Shown here one piece after another: positions 34,975-45,539 of a stretch of DNA of 64,000 bases. This DNA comes from Apoda limacodes (taxonomy: Eukaryota > Arthropoda > Insecta > Lepidoptera > Limacodidae): contig OX291544.1 in assembly GCA_946406115.1 (NCBI GenBank), positions 6,448,001 to 6,512,000 of the forward strand. The letters are read 5' to 3'. Each line of letters starts with the position of its first letter. Position 1 is the first letter of the stretch. The notes beneath the pieces were generated by a model. That model did no database searches. It was not told where the DNA came from and saw only the letters and a program-made list of their open reading frames with translations. Made by a program: the position numbers and the translations under genes.

Positions 34975-35232
34975 CTTTTACAAACCCTTTTGACTCGGTT
35001 CAACGACGTGCTGTAAGAATTGTCGACAATCCCAAACTCACTAGCCCTTCAGTCTGAAGAAAGACTATGCCTCCCTGTGTGTGTTCTACCGCTTATATAA
35101 TGGGATATTTTGTGAGAAATTGTTTCAAATAATACCCACGGCTACTTCTGCAGGGAATTTATCCTCACACCTTAGAACCGATATGGTCACGTACAGTACG
35201 GTAGTACAACTTAGTGGTATAAAAAAAATTGT
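34975..35232 (+). pseudogene. CR1-like LINE RT relic
   Basis: One frame gives F-D-S-V-Q-R-R-A-V-R-I-V-D-N-P-K-L-T (34989-35041). A second frame gives S-L-C-V-F-Y-R-L-Y-N-G-I-F-C-E-K-L-F then IIPTA (35073-35140), then S-H-L-R-T-D-M-V-T-Y-S-T-V. Together they form the region just before the WNELP end of the same LINE family as 20375 and 43113. An abrupt jump to 'tagtggtataaaaaaaatt' at about 35214 shows an internal deletion to the 3' tail. A stop and a frameshift make it dead. Confidence 0.75.
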
Positions 35233-35289
35233 AAGGATAAACCTGCAGCGATTTCGTATAGAATGGCGATATATTGAAGTGCTGCGATG

Positions 35290-35880
35290 TTTTTACAACG
35301 CCAAGGTTTGCCGACGACATCTTTATTATGGCAAAATCATTGGAAGAACTAAGCGAAATGTTGCCCTCCCTTGATAAATCCTCTTGATGAGTGGGCCTTG
35401 GCAAGAATTTGGATAAGGCAAAAGTCATGTTCAACCAAAACGTCGTGCCAATGCTAGTATACGTCGCGGGTACCTTACTCGAAGTTGTATAGGATTATGT
35501 GTACCTTGGACAGAAAATCCAACTGGGCCGGAACAATTTTGAGAAGGAAGGTGGGCAGCATTTGGTAAGCTTCGTAAAGTCTTCACGTCGCCTATACCGC
35601 AAAGTCTGAAAACGAAAGTCTTGACCAGTGCGTCTTACCAGTCATGGCTTATGCCGCCAAAACGTGGACACTTACAGCAGGGCTGGTCCACAAGTTTAAG
35701 GTCGCACAGCGCGCATTGGAGCGAGCTATGCTTGGAGTGTCTCTAAGGGATCGAATCCGAAATGAGGACATCCGGAAGAGAACCAAATTAACCGACATAG
35801 CTCTTAGAATTAGCAAGCTGAAGTTGCTTCTTACTCAGTTGCACTTTGTATTTATCACAAAATTTTTAAGCTTTGTATTT
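35290..35880 (+). pseudogene. RTE-clade LINE reverse-transcriptase relic
   Basis: Frame from 35304: R-F-A-D-D-I-F-I-M-A-K-S-L-E-E-L-S-E-M-L; the FADD catalytic box is at 35307-35318. It continues past two adjacent stops with D-K-A-K-V-M-F-N-Q-N-V-V-P and D-Y-V-Y-L-G-Q-K-I-Q-L-G. After frame changes, 35644-35825 encodes 'MAYAAKTWTLTAGLVHKFKV' and 'LERAMLGVSLRDRIRNEDIR'. These are hallmark blocks of lepidopteran RTE endonuclease-RT proteins. The endonuclease and early RT parts are gone, and the 3' end decays after K-L-K. Same family as 58862-59269. Confidence 0.85.
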
Positions 35881-36008
35881 TGAGATAATGCTGTGGTTGT
35901 GCCGATAATCAGTCTAGTTTTAATCATTTTATTGTTATATTAATTTACTGCTAATATCTAGTGTCACATACCCCTTGCTTGCCGTCCACATACCAAAAAT
36001 AATTGGTA

Positions 36009-37503
36009 GGTACCGTTAAACCACCGGACAACTGGCGGGAGGCTGCCCGTCTTGCCACTGCAGCGGTGGCGCAGGTCGTCGGCAGAATACGGTTGTTGGG
36101 ACTGAGGGTGGCGCTCGAGAAATCTGAGGCCCTTTGCTTGCATGGGCCCAGAAACGCGCTGCCGCAAGGGTCCCACATATTAGTGAGTGGTGTCCGAATA
36201 GAGGTCGGGTCCAACATGAGGTACCTTGGGCTCGACCTCGACAGTCGTTGGAATTTCCGCGTCCACTTCCGGCGTTTGGTCCCTAGGTTGATGGCAGCGG
36301 CCGGTGCTCTTTCCCGGCTGCTGCCGAATCTGGGGGGGCCTAATTCAGCATGCCGTCGCCTGTACTTAGGGGTCGTGCAGTCCATGGCGTTGTACGGCGC
36401 CCCCGTATGGTCTGACGCTCTGACTGAGCCGAATCTCGCCCAATTGCGAATGCCGCAGAGGGCAATGGCCATCAGAGTAATACGGGGGTATCGCACCGTC
36501 TCCTATAGGGCGGCGTGTGTGCTGGCGGGGTCACCGCCTTGGGAACTCGAGGCCGAAGTCCGTGCGTCTGTGTACAGATGGCGCGCGGAACTGCGAGCCC
36601 AAGGCGAATTGCCTCAGACGGAGGAAGAAGGACGGCGGAAATTGCTGATCCGACGGTTCCTCCTAGGGAGATGGAGGGAACAGCTAGCCCTTCCCGGGGC
36701 TGGCGTAAGAACCGTCGAGGCCGTCCGTCCAGTGTTGTCAAAATGGACGGACAAACGGCGAGGACCACTCACATTTCGGCTCACCCAGGTGCTCTCGGGG
36801 CACGGCTGCTTCGGCAAGTACCTGTGTGATATAGCTGGAAGAGAGCCGACGACGAGGTGCCATCACTGTAGTTGCGACGTGGATACGGCGCAGCACACAC
36901 TGGAGGATTGCCCTGCCTGGGCAGAGCTGCGCCGTGCACTCGTCGCAGTCGTGGGGACCGACCTCTCGCTGTCGGCCGTGATAAAATCCATGGCTGGAAG
37001 CGAGAGGGCGTGGAACTGTGTTCTTTCCTTCTGCGAGGAGGTTATCTCGCGGAAGGAGTCGGCGGAGAGGGAGAGGGAGATCGATTCAACTGCCCTCCCT
37101 ATTCGCCGCCGGAGAGCCGGGCGCAGGAGGAGGGTCGAGGACCTGCACCTGCCCCCATAACGTGACCTCCTGGTGGTGAGCACGGGCGGAGCTCATCGCC
37201 ATTGAGATAGGAGGCCCATGGAGAGGACGCGCAGTGTGTCCTGTGCGTCCCCCACTAGGAGGGGGGGGAATGTTTTCCACCTTTATTCCCCCAATTCTGG
37301 GAGGGGGCCTGCTGAACTTTTGGCAGGCCGAAGCCGTGGGGGTTGCGGAAGAATGCGAAAGCGCACCCGTGACCCCTGCATAGGGCGCCCCGGAAGGACA
37401 CCGCTGGGTTTTAGTCAGTAAAAGTCTGACATAACCCCCCCACCGCCCCCGCGGCGGGGTGGTATCCATGAGGATAAAAAAAAAAAAAGGTACCGTTAAA
37501 CCA
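36009..37503 (+). mobile_element. 5'-truncated R1-clade LINE with poly(A) and 15-bp target-site duplication
   Basis: The 15-bp ggtaccgttaaacca is repeated exactly at 36009-36023 and 37489-37503. The element begins abruptly at 36024 inside the RT coding region, keeps an intact C-terminal frame to 37160 and a 316-bp GC-rich 3' UTR, and ends in A13 (37476-37488). Its composition contrasts sharply with the AT-rich host. Perfect duplication, clean tail and an unbroken frame indicate a recent target-primed insertion with 5' truncation. The target lies in an older repeat ('ctactaaacggctaaaccga' just downstream). Confidence 0.95.
36024..37160 (+). CDS. R1-clade RT, C-terminal fragment (378 codons)
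   Basis: This was the C-terminal half of ORF2, the reverse transcriptase of an R1-type non-LTR retrotransposon. It starts without its own start codon at the truncation point; the open frame happens to extend a few codons upstream through the duplicated target. Blocks seen: V-A-L-E-K-S-E-A-L-C-L-H-G (end of palm), 'MRYLGLDLDSRWNFRVHFRR', 'MALYGAPVWSDAL' (thumb), a basic region, then a CX2CX8HX4C zinc knuckle (C, C, H, C at 36858, 36867, 36894, 36909), and an arginine-rich tail before TAA 37158-37160. The FADD catalytic box and endonuclease are absent, so it cannot act. No frameshift or stop is present, and open frames on other strands here are GC-driven shadows. Confidence 0.9.
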   Translation, partial: PDNWREAARLATAAVAQVVGRIRLLGLRVALEKSEALCLHGPRNALPQGSHILVSGVRIEVGSNMRYLGLDLDSRWNFRVHFRRLVPRLMAAAGALSRLLPNLGGPNSACRRLYLGVVQSMALYGAPVWSDALTEPNLAQLRMPQRAMAIRVIRGYRTVSYRAACVLAGSPPWELEAEVRASVYRWRAELRAQGELPQTEEEGRRKLLIRRFLLGRWREQLALPGAGVRTVEAVRPVLSKWTDKRRGPLTFRLTQVLSGHGCFGKYLCDIAGREPTTRCHHCSCDVDTAQHTLEDCPAWAELRRALVAVVGTDLSLSAVIKSMAGSERAWNCVLSFCEEVISRKESAEREREIDSTALPIRRRRAGRRRRVEDLHLPP

Positions 37504-38867
37504 AGTGTGTGGGACTCTATGTCCACTCGTAACTACTAAACGGCTAAACCGATTTTTATAAATTATACGTAGGTAGATAGATTCGTCTTAATCACTAGAG
37601 TGTCATAGGCTATATTAAAATTATTAGAAAACAAAATGGCGGATTTTTGGCGATAAATTGCTATTTTGTTTTGCAGTGACCTCGCATTAACAGTAAGTTT
37701 AACTTTTATTTTTTAATGCACATTCGGGTTTTTTCAATTTTTGAAGTGAAAACTTCTTTAGCGGCGTTGTGCACTTTTTTTAGTATGGGTAAAAAAATTT
37801 AAACTCGCGTCAGATCACGTGTCCTGAACGAAAATTCATAGAAAATTCGTAAGACGGAACTCGCGTCAGATTTATTTACATTAGGTTAGTTTTTGTGATG
37901 GGTAAAAAATGATAAACTTGCGTCAGACTGATCGTCAGACGGAAAACATAATGCCACGCCTATTATAATTTTTATTTTTAGTATATGGCGATTATGAGTA
38001 GTACAGGGAGGTTGGATATGGGATTTTAATTCCATTACAGATTGAGATGTCAAGTATACTACGTCAAAAAAGTAAATAAACAAACATTATTATGTCTTGA
38101 CAATGTCAAAGACATGTCTTGTGACATATTTGAGTTAAGCGCGAATATTGTGATAAGGACATTGGTTCTGTACAATTAAAAATGACGTATGAGTTGTAGC
38201 ATATTTGAATGTTAAGCGCGAATTGTGTGTAAAGGTTTTTACTTCTGCCGGCACTCCCGGAGTGCAACCCGTTTTTTTTTAATTACTTTCACTTGTTATG
38301 TTAATAAGCCTACCGTCCTCTTGTTATGATTTTCACTAATGTATTATCGGCACAACCTTTTCATATCGATGGCCCAACCATAGGATTATCCGCAAAATAC
38401 AAAGATTACTTATTTTGTGAATGGTTCTAAGAGCAACTCAGTAAGAAGCAATACGAGCAGGTATATAAGTTAGCTGCCAGAAAGTAAGCGAGAAAATAGT
38501 TCTTATTTGTGACAAATAGATGTTTTATTTTTATATAAATAGATGCGTGACAAACTTAACCGCACTGCTACAACTTTTTAGGAATTTAATACAAAAATAG
38601 CCAAGAATTATTTATTTGGTTAGGTTATTAGCGGCAGGTAACTTTAGCAGCTAACTTCACACCGGTATATTTATTCGCAAGAAACATGGTTACATTGATG
38701 TAACATTGTAGATACATAGGCATAAGACATGTTTCACCTTGACAAGGCATGCAAAATTATGTCTAAATAATTATATTATATTCTACGTTTACACATCTAG
38801 ATAACAATTTATATTAAAAATAATAACAATAGAAAAACATCATTTTCATCACAATTATCAAAATAAA
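37504..38867. other. Older repeat flanking the R1 insertion, with short internal repeats
   Basis: 37535-37680 ('actaaacggctaaaccgatt', 'ttagaaaacaaaatggcgga') resembles a common lepidopteran non-autonomous element. The word actcgcgtcaga occurs at 37803, 37859 and (one change) 37916, about 57 bp apart. 'gcatatttgaatgttaagcg' near 38198 repeats 'acatatttgagttaagcg' near 38122. No gene. Confidence 0.45.
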
Positions 38868-39200
38868 TTTCGTGTTTATTTAGAGACAAGTAATTGTTTA
38901 AGTGTATAAAAGGCTCGATTCACAAGCCATTTCTGCAGTCTGTATTTAATTCTCTTATGTCTTTAGGTATTTTATTAAAGACCAATGTTGACACAAAGTA
39001 TCGTTATAGTATAAGTTTTTTAAAAAATGTGCTTTCACATGACTCTAATTTTAATTTTGTCGTGTCTCTTGAACAATACATTAATCCTTTGTTGGCTCTG
39101 TTGTAAAGATAAGCATGTTTAGTTTTTTAAACATTGGTCTACATGAATGTAATGGCCCAACACCACAAATTGATCTAATTTGTCTAACTGACTCATTGAC
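38868..39200 (-). pseudogene. Non-LTR RT C-terminal relic (Jockey/CR1 superfamily)
   Basis: Minus strand in order: 39200-39110 (R-Q-I-R-S-I-C-G-V-G-P-L-H-S-C-R-P-M-F-K, then KLNMLIF), then after a frameshift 39106-38990 (N-R-A-N-K-G-L, 'T-F-F-K-K-L-I'), then L-V-F-N-K-I-P-K-D-I-R-E-L-N at about 38980-38940 and a few more codons past a stop. The pattern (S-C-R-x-x-F-K-x-L ... F-N-K-I-P-K-D-I) is the usual C-terminus of a lepidopteran Jockey-like RT. Several lesions; no element ends seen. Confidence 0.65.
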
Positions 39201-41327
39201 ACACAGCTGAAACCAATCAAGCTAGAAACATGAAATTTTCATTACGGATTCCTTTTATGACGTAGAGCTTCACTTAGAAACGAGTTTGCGAAAATCATTA
39301 TGTATCAAATCAGTAATGTTTAAAGTTAAATTCATGAAAATTTACATTAGACCTTTTGGTTGAAAGTAAAAATGACGCGTTTTACGGTTTTTGGAAATTC
39401 ATGCCTTAGGGCGATGAAACTTCATTTGGGAATCCGGTTATTTTGTAAATTCAATCAATTTAATTCAATCAATTGTCAAACCATTGTTATACAGACGTTC
39501 AATTGAAAGAAATTGTCGAAGGATTTTAGGGAAATCAAGGGGATACCTATATAAGTTACGCACAAATTTAATTATTTTCTACGTAAGTCTCTAGAAAGGC
39601 AAGGTAAATTAAAATCCATTACAAATATTACAGCCGATCAAATACAAATGTATGATTTGCATGACATACAAACGCATCACAACATGACTGACGTAACTGC
39701 TGGATAATTGGAAGCGTCACACTTATTAATATCAAATTTAAAATAACATTTGACAAATTAAGACTTCTCAAATTTTTATCAATTGCTAAAGATGAATAAT
39801 TTAATTCCTTATTATACACCGCAAAAAAAGGTTAATCCCCATTAGTAACGCTTACTGTGTGTACACTAACGTATTTCGTAATATGTTACATGTATGTATT
39901 AAATTGCTTTCCTTATTCGTACGAAATGGTATTAAGTGGCCAATTCTTCCGCCAAATTGCTTCAACTGAATGACTATCAATCATTAATCTTTTAATTTAA
40001 TAGTCATAGAAGCTGTGTGTTACACCTAACTGTAACAAAAAATGTGCGAAGCTTTAATTTTAGAATATGTTGCTTTCTTCTTTTGTGATTTATATCATCG
40101 TATAAACTTTAGGATTATATTTTTTTTATGGGTTTATTTATAATAAATAAATTATTTTGACTTTTATCGTAACTTTCAAGTGTGTTTTGTGTAACAACAA
40201 ACATATTGTATGCACAAATAGATAGTTACTTTCAAAACTAACTTTAATATTGAATAAAATAATGGACATTGTTACAATTTTAATTTAAAGCTACTTTTTG
40301 AAATTTGAATTTCGTTATTCTTGCATTTAAAAACCAGATATCAAAGAATGATATTTGGACATCCAATCGTAGGTTGTTACAGCCATAGTCTTCCTTTTTT
40401 ATTATATGTTTAAAATAGAACCATGCTAAAGTTAACTTAAAATAATTAAGATAATAAAATTATAAACACAAACAATTGTTTTAAAAGTATTACACGAGCA
40501 ACAGCAAGCACACACTCCGCGATCAGGTATCTGTGTTAAATTAAACACCGCCAATCTTCCTTCGGTGTGACAGACAGCCGACCAATGTACAAGCAAATGA
40601 TAAATTTAATTATTATTGTAATCGACGTTTGACGTGAAGAGTCATCTATCAACAACCAGACCTGAGGAACTTACGCAGTCACTGTACACAAGTGATTTGT
40701 GTAACGCATGAGAGGTAAGTAAGTGGGCCAAGTAGTGTCTCTATATGTCAAGAGACCATTTTGTCATATAAGTCTTACCTTCACTGTATTATGTATTTTA
40801 TAGGCTTAGTAATGTTAATGTTAATTATTTGCATACTGTCTTAAGAAAGTATTATAATCAAACCGTATACTACAATATTATACGAGCAAATAATTATACT
40901 TTTATCAACATATAACATGATTTGATGTGTATATGTAGGTTATTGTGATTTGGAGAACTGCTCTTTCGCTTTTATGATGTTTGGTACACGGAGTCTTTGT
41001 GGTTTATAAACCCATTTATACAGACGACAAAAAAAACTCCATTTAATAAAGTAAATGAGTTTTGTAAATTGTAATGCTATATTTGACTATTCCTGATATT
41101 TGACTATCGTTTAACCGACGAAATTTAAAAGGGTTCCTTTTTTCCTTAGGCTCTCGAGTCGACGTGTTTATTTAATTTTTGTTGTTAATGTATGACCACG
41201 CAGACATTTTTATACCGTGTAGTCCGATTTTGATGATTCTTTTTTTAAAGATAGGTTGACTGAACCTCCCCTTTAAGTTTAAAAAACATATATAAAAAAC
41301 TAGAATTTCTATAGAAACTTACTTTTG
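39201..41327. other. AT-rich DNA, no gene recognised
   Basis: No recognisable coding sequence apart from the donor-bearing candidate at 40500-40714. Confidence 0.4.
40500..40714 (+). other. Candidate non-coding exon with consensus donor
   Basis: A GC-balanced patch begins near 40500 and ends 'gcatgagag|gtaagtaagt' (junction 40714/40715), a perfect AG|GTAAGT donor. Frames are short, so if real it would be untranslated. No clear initiator or acceptor marks its left edge. Confidence 0.2.
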
Positions 41328-41470
41328 CTCTAGGTTTCACCCGCCATAAATTCGATTCGATAAAGTAATGTTTCATACTAAATTGTGAAATCCATACTTT
41401 TATTATAAATGAGAAAGTAACTCTGTCTGTCTGTTACCTCTTCACACTTAAACCCGTTTGAGTCCCGGGT
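41328..41470 (-). mobile_element. 'ctagt'-type repeat, partial
   Basis: 'gctctaggtttcacccgcca' at the left, then 'tattataaatgagaaagtaa', 'ctctgtctgtctgttacctc' and 'ttcacacttaaacccgttt'. Two half-copies of the family appear to be joined. Confidence 0.5.
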
Positions 41471-42850
41471 TTTTTTTTAAATAATCTGTTTCTCTGACTA
41501 AATATCGGGATCTTCGACAAGTAAACTTATTTACAAGCATTTTGATATGATTATTTATGTTTTTTTTTCGTAATATAAAAAAGGTACTTTAAATTTTGTA
41601 CGATTTTTTTTTATTAGTCTTTTCATAAGTATAGTAGGTAGGAATGTGCCACGTCTTCATCGAATAAACAAGAAAAATTGATAATGTACTTGGCAGTTGT
41701 TCACATTTCTATATTATTAACTAATTTTAAACAAAACAAAAATACATATAATACCCCTCAAAGATAGTGAAGCCTACCATTTGTACAACAATTTTTGGAA
41801 TCGATTCAGTGGTTCCAAAGATTCCCCCAGTACGTCCATTCACGTACGTATGTTTAGGAAACTACATTTAGGTCAATTCGAGGACATTGAGTGTTTAAAA
41901 CAATTTATATTTAGGACATTTTGCCGTCAGGTCATGTGTTTAGGACATTTCGAGTTTATGACGTTTGGTTTTGATGAAATCAATTGTCATCATGCATCTA
42001 GATTGTATGTTAAATCGTTTAGTGATTTTTTTTCATTTATCTCTTGAAGAGTACTTATTTCAACATGAAATATATGGTCTCTTGCATGAGTCAGCATTAG
42101 TTTCAGACTGTCGGCGCCACGTCGTTTCAGATAAACTGCTATTCACTACGCATAAGGTTTTTCCTATGAGCCACGTCTTTGTGATTCCTGTAATCTTTAA
42201 TTTGAGTCATCGTGCCCTTTCAATAATTTATCACAAGTAGGGGTATCCAGTCGATCACTTATTTTCTTAAATGGCTTATATGTGAGGTTTGTTTCTGATT
42301 TTTTTTTCGCATTGGTATATAAACCAAAGCAACAACAACAAACAAAACTTCATTAAAAATGTTAAAGATTTTTATTGACGTGACAACGTCTTATAAATTG
42401 GTTTGCCGGGTGACACTTCAAGAAACTGCGTTACGCTCCGCTCACGTTATGCGCTCACAATGAGAGCGAGTGAGAGGCACGCGGCATGGTTAGCCCGCCT
42501 AAGAGCGAGAGAGACAGACATAAAAAGTGAAAGGCACAAGTTGTCACGTAAAACTTTCGCCCGTATACCGACTTTACAGGCAACCAGTTTTTTTTTTAAT
42601 AACTACCTCGATTTACTCACGTGACCAAGCTGTGAATCACAATAAATCACATGTACAGATATTGGACCAACTTTTAGATGGGGATCCTAATAAATCTACG
42701 ACTTTTTTTCCTGAGGCTTAAGTTGGTAGTACTTGCTAGGTTGAAAGATGCACCAATCGTCAAAGTCAGGTAAAAAAAGTCAGGTTGTGATGAAATCCTA
42801 ATCCTATTTTATTTTTATTTTGTATATTTCATAAACTATGATTTTGGTAC
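41471..42850. other. No gene; CpG-rich patch at 42400-42590
   Basis: 42420-42545 carries 'cgctccgctcacgttatgcg' and 'gcccgcctaagagcgagaga', a composition seen in lepidopteran repeats, but I cannot place it. The rest is AT-rich; overlapping frames at 41781-42240 are unrecognised. Confidence 0.35.
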
Positions 42851-42854
42851 TTCC

Positions 42855-42990
42855 TATTAGATACGTACCATTTTTAATCGACTTCAAAAGAGGAGGAGGT
42901 TCTATGTTTGATAGGTATTTTTTTTTTATGTAAGTCCACCGACTTTTTCGTCGATTATGGACCGACTTCAAAAATTCTACTTTTATTCGA
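42855..42990 (+). mobile_element. 'atcgacttcaaaagaggagg' repeat fragment
   Basis: 'cttcaaaagaggaggaggtt' and 'ccgactttttcgtcgattat' are landmarks of a common lepidopteran non-autonomous repeat. Edges uncertain. Confidence 0.45.
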
Positions 42991-43112
42991 TATGCTCCTG
43001 AGATGGTCCCATATTAATGTAGTAGATTTAAAACTAAAACTTTTGGAAAAAATAAATAAATGATGTTAGTTTGAAACTAGTGAAACGAGCCTTTTATGTT
43101 GATGCTTGTATA

Positions 43113-43330
43113 TTTTTTTTTTTTTTTTTTTTTTTTTATACCACTAAGGTGGCAAACAAGCTTACGGCCCGCCTGATGGTAAGCGGTCACCGTAGCCTAT
43201 GGACGCTTGCAACACCAGGGGTATCACTTGCGCGTTGCCGACCCTTCAGAAATCTAATAACTTCTTTCTTGAAGAACTCCATACTGTAGTCCTTGCAGAA
43301 AACCTTGGCAGGGAGCTCATTCCACAACTT
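43113..43330 (-). pseudogene. CR1-like LINE 3' end with poly(A) on the minus strand
   Basis: The plus strand starts with T25 (43113-43137), i.e. a poly(A) tail on the minus strand. Read on the minus strand from 43330, the frame is unbroken: K-L-W-N-E-L-P-A-K-V-F-C-K-D-Y-S-M-E-F-F, then FKKEVIRFLKGRQRAS, ending TGA at 43189-43187. The 3' UTR includes 'gtttgccaccttagtggtat'. This is the best-preserved copy here of a LINE family also at 20375, 31865, 34975, 44068, 48953 and 62948. 5'-truncated to about 50 codons. Confidence 0.85.
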
Positions 43331-43400
43331 AATAATTGTTATGGATATTTTAAGTGCTTAAGAAAAAAAAAAGCAATTCGTCACTCATAAGAAAAAAATA

Positions 43401-43591
43401 AAAACTTTTTAACAAAAAAAAAACAACCGACTTAATAGTATACTGAAGAAGTGCAAGTGAAGTGTGTCATAAACTTCTAGTCACCAACTTTAAGGATAAT
43501 TCAGATCAGATTTTTGAAAATAAGTTTTTTATTTTTGTCTTTTTAGTGCATCTTTTTGAAGCCGGTTGTTTTTTTTTTGTTAAAAAGTTTT
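43401..43591. mobile_element. 191-bp MITE with long TIRs and TA duplication
   Basis: Left end aaaactttttaac + A10 + caaccgactt; right end is its inverse (ttgaagccgg + ttg + T10 + gttaaaaagtttt). The first 29 bp of the terminal inverted repeats are identical, including the ten-base homopolymer. TA flanks both sides (43399-43400, 43592-43593), as for Tc1/mariner-type elements. No coding capacity; overlapping open frames are chance. Confidence 0.9.
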
Positions 43592-43827
43592 TACATACTA
43601 AACTCATTGTTGTTGCTAAACATCATAGAATTAGTACAAAAATCGACAGTCCACTTCACCAATTTATACATATTATTAATTTTTTTTATTATTTTATTAA
43701 TACAAAATAAACCACTCTTACTTAAATACCATTTCGTGAAGAATATTTATAAAAATAAAGTGGTCAGAGGAAACTAACTTATTGACTATAATTATATTTA
43801 ATACTAATCAAAATAAAATAATAATAA

Positions 43828-44067
43828 GAAAATTGAAAAATGTAACCAATAAATGCATTTTTTTGAAAACACATAAAAAATTAGTTTTGCTCTTACTTAG
43901 AGACCAATGCGTTGCAACGTATTTTTCTGGTGGGATATTGTGACAGTCACTAAGTTTGACAGATAGATTCTGAAAGGCAGTAATCCTTTTGAAAGCACAG
44001 ATACCAATGAGAAAATTTAAAAATGTAACGAATAAATGCATTTTTTTTTGAAAACACATAAAAAATT
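43828..44067. repeat. Direct duplication, about 60 bp, 183 bp apart
   Basis: 43828-43892 and 44011-44067 share 'aaaaatgtaac.aataaatg', 'tttgaaaacacataaaaaat' and 'tagttttgctc'. The spacer (43893-44010) is unrelated. A minus frame of 83 codons spans both copies and contains the duplicated peptide, so it is repeat-derived. Confidence 0.75.
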
Positions 44068-44136
44068 AGTTTTGCTCACCGGTAACCATCAGGCAGACCG
44101 TAAGCTTGTATGCAAACTTGGTGGTATAAAAAAACA
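44068..44136 (+). mobile_element. CR1-like LINE tail fragment
   Basis: 'accggtaaccatcaggcaga', 'ccgtaagcttgtatgcaaac' and 'ttggtggtataaaaaaac' match the 3' UTR and tail of the family at 43113-43330, on the opposite strand. Confidence 0.65.
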
Positions 44137-44377
44137 CCTTTGTTAACGAACCACTGTAACCTATGATTAACTGTGCCACACTCTTCTCTACATGTCTTTA
44201 TTGATTTATCTAGTATTATAACTACTTTTAAGCTATATATTTTTACAGTTCTGTGTCAAAATAGAAAATTGAAGCCAAGTACGTGTCATACATGCATTAA
44301 CTTAGAGTTACGTAATTTAACGTACGTAATTATTACGGGTATCTGAAAAACTTGTAAATATTTTTTTTTTTGTTTCT

Positions 44378-44917
44378 AGGGTTCCGTACCCAGAGGGTGC
44401 AAACGGAGCCATATTACCACATGACTAAATAACCAACAGACCGATAGCTTAGAACAACGTTTCAAGAATCATACCTAAACTGGTAGGGTTGTCAACTGAC
44501 ACATTTAGAAAATTAAATGAATAGATAGCTGATATCGATTTTTTTTATCTGTATATATCTAATACTAGTTCGTTATAAAAGTTTATTGAATTACCGTTCG
44601 ATCAACATCATTATAATTTAGACGATTTTATGTTTTAAAGGTGAAATCAGTCTTAGTTTAAGAATATGTGTATAGTATTTGTAGAATTTAGACGTAATAA
44701 AAAATGTAACATTTTTGGAATTTAAATAAAAAATTGTAATTATAAAATTAGGTACAATATAATTGAAAGCTTATAAGTTGTTAAAATCTGTGTGGCGGTT
44801 TACATAAGACTTTCCTGAAAAATTTCATCACAATATACATATGCAAAGATAGCGGAATTAAAACGCTGACATGATGGATTTCAAAGGGACCTTTTTTTCA
44901 TTTGGCTATGGAACCCT
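44378..44917 (+). mobile_element. 'gggttccgta' repeat bounded by inverted agggttcc ends
   Basis: Left 'agggttccgtacccagaggg', right 'ggctatggaaccct'; the outer 8 bases are inverted repeats. The middle is AT-rich with 'aatttcatcacaatatacat', typical of the family. No coding frame. Confidence 0.65.
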
Positions 44918-45539
44918 AACAAAGATCTCTGATTTTATTTGTATTCAGTAGGAAGGTACCAATAATACAATTTTTAATATAATAAATTATTTATTTATGT
45001 GTATACATTAATATATGCATGTTTATATGTATCATGGTTGGGGTGTACAAAAGGGGGCGATGAGAATTTGTTTGCCTTTGCGCCCCCTTTTAGTTACTCT
45101 TACCTGTATCATTATTATTGTCGGTACCTACATTTTTTAAGATATACCTGCCTATTGTAATTATTCAGCCAACTTAGGATAAAAAATATAGGTATTTACC
45201 TGTCAAGATCTTTTGGGTATGTAAAAAAGGAAATTTCCTTTGTTTAATTAGAATTGTTCATACACACAGTAGATGTATTTGGCATTTCTAAAAGGCTTTG
45301 CACTAATCGATAGCAAACACTAAAATAACTATTATTTTAATCGCTCGCACTCGCACACGATACACGAAGCCCTGAGGTGCGCACGCTCACTGAGCCAGTT
45401 GAAACCGGTTTTTACTCTAGCGGGCGTAAGTCCTCGCCCCGCGCGCCTTGTCAGTGGCAGGCCACGCACACATACCCGTGCTTGTAGTAGTGCTAGCTAG
45501 CGCCGGTTGTTTAAAGCTATCAGTCTATTGGTTATTTAG
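44918..45539. other. No gene; GC-rich patch at 45340-45510
   Basis: The patch ('gagccagttgaaaccggttt', 'ctcgccccgcgcgccttgtc', 'ggccacgcacacataccc') borders the 5S-derived SINE and may be part of a composite repeat. Not identified. Confidence 0.35.

Noticed and set aside
36003..36023. Apparent start of the 385-codon frame at 36003
   Set aside because: The first seven codons lie in host DNA and the duplicated target; the LINE-derived part starts at 36024 and has no start codon of its own.
36472..37526. Several other open frames on both strands over the R1 element
   Set aside because: They overlap the RT frame or the GC-rich 3' UTR and result from high GC; no homology is visible in them.
43808..44059. 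83-codon minus frame as a gene
   Set aside because: It is created by a direct duplication; the peptide contains the same segment twice.
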